Shown: piece by piece, positions 12,932 to 19,399 of the stretch | How positions within the stretch are numbered: position 1 is the stretch's first letter | Layout of the letters: every line of letters begins with the position of its first letter | Source: DATMBL01 sp050735975 | Lineage (GTDB): Bacteria; Desulfobacterota; Binatia; UBA9968 | Assembly: GCA_050735975.1 (NCBI GenBank) | Contig: JBOHVS010000363.1 | Location: 1 to 19,624, forward strand | Direction of reading: 5' to 3' | DNA length: 19,624 bases | Notes under the pieces: generated by a model | Databases searched by the model: none | Seen by the model: only the letters and a program-made list of their open reading frames with translations | Told to the model about the DNA's origin: nothing | Position numbers and translations under genes: made by a program

Positions 12932-14217
12932 TCCTGGACAAACTTTTCAAAGGCTCTCATGCGCACTGCTGCCTGTGGTGAAAGCTCTTGCTGGCATAAT
13001 ACGCAGACAGCCCCCGCGTCCGTGTTCGGGAACGGCTGTGCCGGGTAAGCCCCTTGAGTCGAAAATGCGCGGGCAGCTCCCCAGAGCGTTTTCCACGCCC
13101 CAGAGCCGGCCTGGGACACTGGCTCTTTATTGAAGGCATCACTCGCGGCAAGTTGTGCGGCAGTAGCCTTGTCTTCAGCGGCTTGCAGAAGTTCGCGCAG
13201 TCCTTCTATCGTGCTCGGTAGTAGTATCGCATTAGACTTCGCGACTACCGTAACCAATTCGTCGATTCGCTGCTTCTGCGTTTTTAGTCTGCGCACTTCC
13301 TTCTCAGGGTCGGCCGTGAGGTCGCGCTTCAACTGTTCAAGCCGTGTCCTCTCATGCTCCGACAGCTGAGCAAGAGAGTTGATGGCAGTCAGCTTGGTCG
13401 TAGCGGAGAGACTGAGAAGCATCTCATGGACAGCTGTTCCTTCGCGCGAGGAAGGTTTTTTCCTGAATGCCGGAACTTGAGCTTCAAGTGCGGCCTTCCT
13501 CGCCTTCAAGCGATTTGCAAAATCTCGACATGTTTCCGCCAATCCTTGCAGTAACTGGAGCGGCACGGGTGTGTATGCCAACTCGTTCGTTCCGTCGACA
13601 TGCACTGATGCACACTTCGAATCGAAGACACTGATGCTTGAAAGCACTGGATTGACCGCGATTCCATCCTGCCAAGCAACCTCGGGCTGAACCAGATCGC
13701 CCACCCAATATTTGATTCGAGCCGATGCTTTCCCGGTGGACGTCGAATAGGCATTGGGCAGAATGTCCTCTTGGTCGCGCGCCCGGCACGCTCGTTTGAG
13801 CACGCGCCCGTAGCCGGATTTGCCTGAGCCGTTGTCTCCGTAAACGATGGTCAAGCCCGTCTCAGCGAATTGTAGTGTTTGGTCATCAGCGAGCGCGTTA
13901 ACGTTCTGGGTGTGCCCCAGGGATTTTAGAGCGACATGGCCGCCCGTGTTCAAGGTTGCCGGGACATGGCTCGCCTCTAACGGCTGCGGAGTCAGTGCAG
14001 GTTCGGCGGCTTCGAGCAAGTTGTGAGGTTGCTGACAGAGAATGAAAAGTTCGTCCAAATCCGCGGGCGCGAGTTTCCACTGGGAATAGAGACGGTGCAA
14101 CGCATCGCGCTGCCACGCTGGCGTATCCTGAGACCAAGCCACGATGTCACTCAACGCGGCCCGAATCGGATCGCCCGCCGGCGGTTCTATGGAATGTGGG
14201 TTCACTCCGTTGGACAT
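12898..14217 (-). pseudogene. Zinc-hook AAA/ABC ATPase, N-terminal half (frameshifted)
   Basis: From ATG 14217 this half carries Walker A GDNGSGKS (127-134), followed by KRACRARDQEDILPN as in AAA_13/RloC-like proteins. A long coiled coil (about 235-370) then leads to CVLC at 405-408, a CxxC that in Rad50 and RloC forms a zinc hook between two coiled-coil arms. Shortly after, the frame meets a stop at 12898. If one G is added at 12931 (GAG|AA to GAGGAA), the two halves join as FEKFVQEEVQQVAAEAK and give one protein of 886 residues, a normal length. RloC-like ATPases sense DNA damage in some systems and cut tRNA; here only the ATPase is visible. It lies 74 nt after the nuclease gene, probably in the hsdM-hsdS operon. 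Confidence 0.82.
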
Positions 14218-14291
14218 ACTGTTAACCTAACAGATGTGGCAGGACCAGGTCCGCCATCCGGTTGGGAGTCGGCAACGAACGATGTCGGCCC

Positions 14292-15254
14292 TCAGTCATA
14301 GATTCGGCAGTGCGGATTCTTGTCGATGACTGCTGCCCTGACTTTCTTCCGTAGAAACTCCGCCAAATCGTCCTCTCGCTCTAATAGCTGCACGATCTCC
14401 TGAAGCCCGCACAGCGCGACAACCATGCGCGCCAGTGACTCTTTGCAGATAGTGACCGCCGGATCGGTGAAGCCAGAGTACGAAATCAGCAGCCCTCGCG
14501 CGCAATTCCGAGAGAAAACCCGCACCAAATGCTGGGACACTTCTCCAGTGCCGAGCGGCTTGTCCCACCACTTCATCTCGACGAGGTAAATCTCGCCATC
14601 CAGTTCAATCACACCGTCGATTTGCTCGACGACACCCTCGCCGGCCAGTCCGACACGCGTGAATGCCTCCCGCACCAGTATGCCAGCGGTCTGGAACAGC
14701 TGGTTGAGCACGTCTTCAACTTGTTTGCTGCGTTTCTGTGGATCAGCCAAACCGAACAGCGCATACAGGTCTTTCTTCACCTGTTCCAACTTCGCCTTCC
14801 GCTCGTTCTGTGCGGCGACCTTTCGCTTCTCCTCCTCAAGCCGCTTTTTCCGTTCCGCCTCTTGCTCCTGTCGCATCCGCCCGAATGAATCCTTCACGTC
14901 CACGACACGCCGGATTTCTGCGACGAGTCCTTTGGCTTTCAGTTGGTCATTTGGCCAGCAAGTGGAGAAATCCTCAAACTCAATGACTCTTTTCAAAATC
15001 TCGCGCCGCTCGCGCAAGCTCGCCTCGCCCTTATCGTTGAGTCGAACAAGAACTTCGCGGACGATTTCATATTTGTTCACGCTGCTGCGGTCGGTAGCCA
15101 GCTTCTGTCTGAAATCCTCCGTAACCGCTCGCGGTACTCCTGCACCCTTGAAGAATATGAGCACGTCATTCTTGCTGCGGCACAAGAGAGGAATCGTATC
15201 GACCAAGAGATTGATAATCTCGGGTGGATAGTGATGGATGATCTCGATATTCAT
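14292..15254 (-). CDS. PD-(D/E)XK restriction endonuclease-like protein coupled to hsdS
   Basis: 320 residues, start ATG 15254, whose ATGA overlaps the hsdS stop by 4 nt, so its translation is coupled to hsdS. The N-terminal third (IEIIHHYPPEIINLLVDTIP, then LKRVIEFEDFSTCWP) is a conserved helical domain found in proteins accompanying type I systems. A charged coiled coil spans roughly 125-165. The C-terminal domain has EQIDGVIELDGEIYLVEMKWW: D213, then E226-x-K228, the active site of Mrr-like nucleases. FSRNCARGLLISYSGFTDPA follows, a motif common in Mrr_cat-type domains. All catalytic residues look intact. It is probably an accessory effector nuclease of the R-M locus, acting with or policed by the zinc-hook ATPase downstream. 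Its substrate cannot be read from sequence. Confidence 0.85.
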   Translation of the reverse strand: MNIEIIHHYPPEIINLLVDTIPLLCRSKNDVLIFFKGAGVPRAVTEDFRQKLATDRSSVNKYEIVREVLVRLNDKGEASLRERREILKRVIEFEDFSTCWPNDQLKAKGLVAEIRRVVDVKDSFGRMRQEQEAERKKRLEEEKRKVAAQNERKAKLEQVKKDLYALFGLADPQKRSKQVEDVLNQLFQTAGILVREAFTRVGLAGEGVVEQIDGVIELDGEIYLVEMKWWDKPLGTGEVSQHLVRVFSRNCARGLLISYSGFTDPAVTICKESLARMVVALCGLQEIVQLLEREDDLAEFLRKKVRAAVIDKNPHCRIYD

Positions 15255-16408
15255 GCGGCGCCCCGTGGCGGTTCCAACTGCCCCGACAGCAGACGCGGCA
15301 GCAAGAGATCACGTGTGCGCCTGAGGTTTTGGATCTGCTTTGTGTAAGTCATTGCGGCTGTCCGCATCGGGCGCACGATCACTCCAAAACGATCTTGAAT
15401 CTCAATTGGAGGAACGACCAAGTCCACGTTTGCAATTGATGTTCGGCTCAGTTCTGTTTGTCCCGTCGCGCCCGCTCCGAGACGGTCGAAGGTCTCTTGT
15501 TGAACGAGAAGCGTGCAGCCGAAGAAGTCCAAACAAATTTGATCGTTTGGGCGAGCGATGGTGACGTGGCTATCTACGGTGCAGTCGCCCAACTCTTCAT
15601 AAACCTGCGCGACACGCCCCAGCGTCCCGACCCCCGTCGAATTGATTAACACGTCACCAAATCGAACACGCTTGTCCGGTGGAATCTGCTTCGTTTGTCG
15701 GCGTGCTGGTTCGAGGCTGAGTCGCTGGTCGCGTATACACTTCTGGTTAATGACTATCGAACCACCGTTTTCGTCGTAACTCGGCGACAGACCCCGATTT
15801 AGATATGCCGTCAGATCACCGAGCTTCTCCACCTCCCACCCTTTTGGAACAGATCCGAGCGGAGAATCGATGAGGGGGAATTTTTCCTGTCCGGGGAAGC
15901 GGAAGTTGACGAACCACTCGCGGTAGAGCGAGCGAGCCATCTCTTCCAAAATCTTGATGCGCCGCTGGTTGTTTTCGATCAGATCGTCATAGGCCGACAG
16001 GAGGCCCGCGATACGGCGTTGAAGCCCGGGCGAAGGCAACCGAACTTTCATCGCGTGTAAGTGGTTCCGGTTCACACCGGGTACGGCTCCGGCCGCGTTT
16101 CGACTTCCGAAGTTCAGCTGCCGAAGAAAATACGATATAAATCGTGGGTCGTTGCCCTTGAAATCTTCGATGTACAGACTAGTGTTCAGCGGCCAGAAGT
16201 CATCTTCTACATAGAACACTTCCCCCAGAGTTCCGTAACGACCAGTCACAACGCCTGGCCCTTTAACTTTTGCTTTCTCGTGGTAGTCAGTGATCCCTGA
16301 AGAAGACACAATGGGATAAGGTCCGGGAGTCCTATCCTGTCGCGGAAGATCGTAACCACGCTTTAGATTGATCACGTCACCAAGCTTGCACTCGCGCCAG
16401 GATTGCAC
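15251..16408 (-). CDS. hsdS: Type I restriction enzyme, S (specificity) subunit
   Basis: HsdS recognises the two halves of the target site and docks two HsdM subunits. The 385-residue protein has the standard two-fold layout. The first target recognition domain (1-~125) has WRECKLGDVINLKRGYDLP and a GRYGTLGEVFYVEDDFWPLN strand. A conserved central helix (~127-170) carries QRRIAGLLSAYDDLIENNQR then ILEEMARSLYREWF. The second recognition domain (~185-335) begins PKGWEVEKLGDL. A C-terminal helix (NLRRTRDLLLPRLLSGQLE) closes it. The start is a GTG at 16408, only 2 nt after the hsdM stop; no in-frame ATG near it gives the expected N-terminus. Both recognition domains appear full length, so specificity should be bipartite. 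The target sequence cannot be predicted by eye. Confidence 0.96.
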   Translation of the reverse strand: MQSWRECKLGDVINLKRGYDLPRQDRTPGPYPIVSSSGITDYHEKAKVKGPGVVTGRYGTLGEVFYVEDDFWPLNTSLYIEDFKGNDPRFISYFLRQLNFGSRNAAGAVPGVNRNHLHAMKVRLPSPGLQRRIAGLLSAYDDLIENNQRRIKILEEMARSLYREWFVNFRFPGQEKFPLIDSPLGSVPKGWEVEKLGDLTAYLNRGLSPSYDENGGSIVINQKCIRDQRLSLEPARRQTKQIPPDKRVRFGDVLINSTGVGTLGRVAQVYEELGDCTVDSHVTIARPNDQICLDFFGCTLLVQQETFDRLGAGATGQTELSRTSIANVDLVVPPIEIQDRFGVIVRPMRTAAMTYTKQIQNLRRTRDLLLPRLLSGQLEPPRGAA

Positions 16409-16410
16409 CG

Positions 16411-18618
16411 CTAAACCTCTAATATCTCCGTCACATTTCGTGCGATGGCTTCCTCAAGCTTGTGCGCTTCTGCGTTGAGTTTTTCGAGTTCCTCGTTTAG
16501 TTCTTCGAGCTGTTCCTTGAAGTCCTCATCGCTGACCGATTGGCCGGGAGCAACGCCGACGTAGCGGCCGGGGTTGAGCGACCAACCCTGAGCTTTGATT
16601 TCGTTGAGGGTCGCAACTTTGCAGAGGCCGGGAACATCGCGGATTTTTAGATTTTCGATTTTGGATTTTGGATTGTCGAAGAACACCTCGATTATTTTTT
16701 GTCGTGCCTCGTCGCCACCGAGGGTGAAGTCGAGTTCTTCGCCGCGGTAGAGGCGGACGATGTTGGCGAGAAAACCGATTTGGCCTTCGGTCCAGTCGCG
16801 GTGGGCGCGGTCGATCTGGCGGTAAATGTGGCGGGCATCGATGAATAACACGGTGTCGCGATAGCGAGCACCGTGACCCTCACCCTGCCCTCTCCCAGAG
16901 GGCGAGGGAATGGCGCTCAAGATTTCGGCGAGGAGGGCTTCCGTGTCGTTGAAGACTTGGTCGTTTGAGAATCGCAAAATTTTGTTGCCGAGGCTTCTTA
17001 GATAGGCGTCGCGTTTGTGATCGTGGACTTGTTGTTTAGCTTTTTGGTGGATGGAGCCGTCAAGCTCAATAATCAAGCGGTGCTCGGCACAATAAAAGTC
17101 GCAAATGTAGTCTCCGACCTGGTGCTGCCTGCGGAATTTCAGATCGGCCAATTGTCGATTACGAAGCATCTGCCACAATATCTCCTCGGCCGGCGTCTGC
17201 TTCTTCCTTAACTCCCGCGCCGTATCGACCAATCCTTGGAAATTGTATCCGCCGCGACCCTCAAGCGAACTCCTTCTCCCGTTGGGAGAAGGCCGGGATG
17301 AGGGTGGACAAGCCGGAAGCTCAGCTTTCGCCTTGTCCATGAACCACAGCGTGCACGGGAGCGTCACCGTGTAGAACATGTTCGGACCCACGGCGACCAT
17401 CACATCGACGGCCTGAGATTCGATGAGCTGCTTGCGGATTTCCTGCTCGGAGGCGCGGGCGTCGGAGGCGGAGTTGGCCATCACGAACCCCGCCCGGCCC
17501 TTGTCGCTCAGCGCTGAGTAAAAGAGTTGGAGCCAAAGATAGTTGGCGTTGTCCGTACGCGGCAGGCCGAACGGATAGCGTCGTCCTTTTCCGACTGAAT
17601 CTTTGAGTCGATCTTTATCGACGGCATTGACGTTGAAGGGCGGATTCGCAAGGACGAAGTCGAAGCTGCCGGTGCTCTTGTGAAGATCTTCGTAGTACGA
17701 GTTAGCCGCACGGATATCGCCTTCGAGCCCGTGGACAGCGAGGTTCATGCGAGAGAGGGGTACAGTGGCGCCGACCCGCTCCTGGCCGTGAAGGGACAAC
17801 TCGCGGCTCGGCTCACCTGAATACGCCGCGAGACCCTCACCCCTTCCCTCTCCCAATGGGAGAGGGCGACGCGCAGCGACGGATGAGGGTGACGAAGTCT
17901 TGTGCTCGTGTACGAAGCGGGCGCTTTGCACGAACATACCGCCGGAACCACAGGCCGGATCTAAGACACGACCGTGATACGGCTCGAGAATTTGTACGAT
18001 TAGACGGACGATGCTGCTCGGCGTGAAAAACTCGCCGCCTTTTTGTCCTTCAGTGCGTGCGAACTCCCCGAGGAAATACTCGTAGATCCTTCCGAAAGCG
18101 TCGTATTCGAGACTCTCGGGAATCTCGGAGACTTTCTTGAGCAGTTCCTTGAGGAGAGTACTGTTGAAAAGCTGATAGGTCCGCGGCAGCACGCCGGCAA
18201 GCTGGGGATTGTGCTTCTCGATATCCGCCATCGCTTCATTGACCTTCTGGCCAACGTTGCTTCCTTCAGGCAGATTCAGCAGATGATCGTAGCGCGCGTT
18301 TGGAGTGAGATAGATCACGCCCTCCGCATGGTAGGCGCCCGGATCGTCAATACGGGACGGTCCACGTCGCGACGTACGAGACGCGCCCTCACCCTTGCCC
18401 TCTCCCGCTTTCGCGGGCGAGGGAGGACTCTCTAATTCAGCGCGGCGCTTGGCAAACCGCGCTTCCGCAAATCGAAGGAAGATCAGCCCGAGAACAGGCG
18501 TTGAGTACTGCGCCGACGTTAGCCCTGAGTTAGCGCGAAGCTGATCCGCCGCCTCCCACAGCCGCTTTTCAAGCGTTTGATTTGCAGTGTCTCTCTCAGA
18601 CGGTGCGATCCATTGCAT
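16411..18618 (-). CDS. hsdM: Type I methyltransferase (M subunit) with in-frame insertions including a DUF559 nuclease domain
   Basis: HsdM methylates adenine in the target using S-adenosylmethionine. Core motifs are present: N-terminal HsdM_N helices (LEKRLWEAADQLRANSGL), LDPACGSGGM at 219-228 (cofactor loop) and ANPPF at 324-328 (catalytic). At 735 residues it is about 200 longer than usual. The excess is four insertions between conserved blocks: residues ~64-83 and ~240-270 (palindromic repeats), ~434-584 (palindrome, DUF559 domain, palindrome) and ~649-659 (heptamer repeat). Normal methylase sequence resumes after each; for example LWFMDKAKAE and then DTVLFIDARHIYRQIDRAHR would be adjacent in relatives. 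Start ATG 18618 has GGAAGAG upstream. Whether the swollen protein still folds is unknown. HsdS starts 2 nt after the stop. Confidence 0.93.
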   Translation of the reverse strand: MQWIAPSERDTANQTLEKRLWEAADQLRANSGLTSAQYSTPVLGLIFLRFAEARFAKRRAELESPPSPAKAGEGKGEGASRTSRRGPSRIDDPGAYHAEGVIYLTPNARYDHLLNLPEGSNVGQKVNEAMADIEKHNPQLAGVLPRTYQLFNSTLLKELLKKVSEIPESLEYDAFGRIYEYFLGEFARTEGQKGGEFFTPSSIVRLIVQILEPYHGRVLDPACGSGGMFVQSARFVHEHKTSSPSSVAARRPLPLGEGRGEGLAAYSGEPSRELSLHGQERVGATVPLSRMNLAVHGLEGDIRAANSYYEDLHKSTGSFDFVLANPPFNVNAVDKDRLKDSVGKGRRYPFGLPRTDNANYLWLQLFYSALSDKGRAGFVMANSASDARASEQEIRKQLIESQAVDVMVAVGPNMFYTVTLPCTLWFMDKAKAELPACPPSSRPSPNGRRSSLEGRGGYNFQGLVDTARELRKKQTPAEEILWQMLRNRQLADLKFRRQHQVGDYICDFYCAEHRLIIELDGSIHQKAKQQVHDHKRDAYLRSLGNKILRFSNDQVFNDTEALLAEILSAIPSPSGRGQGEGHGARYRDTVLFIDARHIYRQIDRAHRDWTEGQIGFLANIVRLYRGEELDFTLGGDEARQKIIEVFFDNPKSKIENLKIRDVPGLCKVATLNEIKAQGWSLNPGRYVGVAPGQSVSDEDFKEQLEELNEELEKLNAEAHKLEEAIARNVTEILEV
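16647..16674. repeat. Heptamer tandem repeat inside hsdM
   Basis: Four tandem 7-mers TTAGATT, TTCGATT, TTGGATT, TTGGATT occupy 16647-16674, with a further partial unit on the left. On the coding strand they read AATCCAA-type units and encode NPKSKIENLK. Such heptamer arrays are known as short tandem repeats in cyanobacteria and some other bacteria. Related HsdM proteins have no such residues here. Because 7 is not a multiple of 3, gain or loss of one unit would shift the frame about 80 codons before the end. Confidence 0.75.
16876..16908. repeat. Palindromic REP-like element 4 (left end of DUF559 cassette)
   Basis: Outer half-site ACCCTCA at 16876-16882 is followed by CCCTCTCCC (16888-16896), loop AGA, and GGGCGAGGG (16900-16908); the arms pair with one mismatch. 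The opposite outer half-site TGAGGGT is absent, as expected for a truncated or half element. It encodes IPSPSGRGQGEG in HsdM. Confidence 0.75.
17257..17305. repeat. Palindromic REP-like element 3 (right end of DUF559 cassette)
   Basis: A complete 49-bp element. Outer arms ACCCTCA (17257-17263) and TGAGGGT (17299-17305) are perfect inverted repeats. Inner arms CCTTCTCCC (17272-17280) and GGGAGAAGG (17284-17292) are perfect around GTT. It encodes SSRPSPNGRRSSLEGRG in HsdM. Confidence 0.8.
17833..17890. repeat. Palindromic REP-like element 2 in hsdM
   Basis: A complete 58-bp element. Outer arms ACCCTCA (17833-17839) and TGAGGGT (17884-17890) are perfect. Inner arms CCCTCTCCC (17846-17854) and GGGAGAGGG (17858-17866) are perfect around AAT. 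It encodes VAARRPLPLGEGRGEGLA between FVHEHK and ELSLHGQE, which are nearly adjacent in related HsdM proteins. Confidence 0.8.
18386..18426. repeat. Palindromic REP-like element 1 in hsdM
   Basis: CCCTCTCCCGC (18398-18408) pairs with GCGGGCGAGGG (18413-18423) with one mismatch around TTTC, and is preceded by the half-site CCCTCA. It encodes PPSPAKAGEGKGEGA directly after the RRAELE block of HsdM. The far outer half-site is not present. Confidence 0.75.
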
Positions 18619-19084
18619 CTATTTTCTCTTCCAACAGTAGATTACGGAAACCGTGGGGACTCCGGCACGCTAAACCCGTTGCCGGGCATAGAAAAATTTG
18701 CCCGCAGTTTAAACGATTTAGCGGGTTTATGACAAGGATGATTATGAAGGATGAAAGCGGAAAGAATCAGACAAGGAGACAAAGTATAGAACCGGCTGGG
18801 AGCAATTCAAACAGGGAGACAAGGAGATGAAAAGATAACGGACATGAACATAAATCATGAAGTAAACATGAAGGACGAAAGGGGAAGGCAGCGTAAAGCC
18901 GAAATTAATAATCCCTCCTCAATAACGCTAACGCCCGCCGCCTCTATATATAAGGATGAGGCATTACAGATAGGATGAGAGAGGCATCAGGGGTGAGGCA
19001 AGAGAGTTTCAAGAAGATTACGGTATTTAGAGAGCGGGATTCAATTTAACGCTCTCCATTCACTGTCGCGAACTTAACTGAGCG
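18619..19084. other. Intergenic region between mazF and hsdM
   Basis: No convincing gene in 466 bp; stops occur in all frames. It should hold the hsdM promoter (see 18706-18735). Two similar 21-nt stretches start ATGAAGGA(T/C)GAAAG(C/G)GG at about 18744 and 18868. GATGAG-type motifs recur at 18954-19005. On the plus strand the frame GTG at ~18995 reads RQESFKKITVFRERDSI and stops; this weakly resembles the first residues of four-helix-bundle proteins, whose upstream regions are often rich in GGATGAAGG repeats. It may be a decayed copy. Confidence 0.5.
18706..18735 (-). promoter_or_regulatory. Candidate promoter of the hsdM operon
   Basis: On the minus strand TTGTCA (18730-18735) and TAAACT (18706-18711) match -35 and -10 boxes at 5/6 and 4/6 positions with an 18-bp spacer, 88 bp before the hsdM ATG. 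An 8-bp inverted repeat, CGGGTTTA (18722-18729, within the spacer) and TAAACCCG (18671-18678, just downstream of the expected start), brackets the -10 box and could bind a regulator. Prediction by eye only. Confidence 0.35.
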
Positions 19085-19087
19085 TTA
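19047..19087. repeat. Inverted repeat overlapping the mazF stop
   Basis: TAACGCTC (19047-19054) and GAGCGTTA (19080-19087) are perfect 8-bp inverted arms 25 nt apart, and the right arm contains the mazF stop codon. No T-run follows on the minus strand, so termination is possible but weakly supported. Confidence 0.3.
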
Positions 19088-19399
19088 GTCCAGGTCCAAT
19101 GCGAAACGGATGGCGTCGTCAATTTGCTGGATCTTTTCTGCCGAGAGAGCGGTGATTCGCTGTTTGATAAGGGCTTTGGGCAGCGTGGTGATATCGTCCA
19201 GGTTGACAACGCAACGAGCCGGCATTCCGTCCGTTCGGTTCAAAGCAACTTCGACCGGAATATTCCGTATGGTACGACTCACGGGCGCAACCGTGACGGC
19301 CGCTCGCACACGGTACGCCGCATCCCTGCTTAACAGCACTGCCGGGCGCCGCCCGGCAGGCGGGGGCATATCAACCCACCAAACCTCACCGCGGGTCAT
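19085..19399 (-). CDS. mazF: MazF/PemK-family endoribonuclease toxin
   Basis: MazF-type toxins cut mRNA at short sequences and stop growth when their antitoxin is degraded. The 104-residue protein has the usual length and layout: TRGEVWWVDMPPPAGRRPAV at the N-terminus (the W-x-V and G-RP-V-L strands around the active-site arginine), a central TVAPVSRTIRNIPVEV with the serine/threonine region, then RCVVNLDDITTLPKALI and a C-terminal helix ending DAIRFALDLD. All conserved blocks are present, so it looks functional. The ATG at 19399 directly abuts the TAA of the antitoxin gene (TAAATG), so the pair is translationally coupled. It lies 466 bp upstream of hsdM on the same strand and is probably a separate unit. 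Confidence 0.92.
   Translation of the reverse strand: MTRGEVWWVDMPPPAGRRPAVLLSRDAAYRVRAAVTVAPVSRTIRNIPVEVALNRTDGMPARCVVNLDDITTLPKALIKQRITALSAEKIQQIDDAIRFALDLD

Larger units (their letters stand above)
16867..17319 (-). mobile_element. Palindrome-flanked DUF559 nuclease cassette inserted in hsdM
   Basis: About 150 codons interrupt HsdM between LWFMDKAKAE and the DTVLFIDARH block. The right end (17257-17305) and left end (16876-16908) are palindromes of one family. Between them, HsdM residues ~459-568 form a full DUF559 domain: YNFQGLVDTARELRKKQTPA, EEILWQMLRNRQL, FRRQHQVGDYICDFYC (D507), LIIELDGSIHQ (E518, D520, H524), RDAYLRSLGNKILRF. DUF559 is a Vsr-like PD-(D/E)XK nuclease fold usually found as a free-standing small protein whose start resembles the one seen here. 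The whole unit stays in frame with hsdM, so the domain is made as part of the methylase. It has no intein splice-junction motifs and no methionine start of its own. Confidence 0.85.

Noticed and set aside
12898..12960. Programmed -1 frameshift in the ATPase gene
   Set aside because: No X-XXY-YYZ slippery site or clear downstream structure is visible near the change of frame. One missing base explains it more simply.
16867..17319. HsdM insert as an intein
   Set aside because: There is no N-terminal Cys/Ser block, no C-terminal His-Asn and no HINT-type sequence. The domain is DUF559.
16876..18426. Repeated palindromes in hsdM as a possible CRISPR array
   Set aside because: Spacing is irregular (hundreds of bp), the elements differ in length, and the intervening sequence is conserved methylase.
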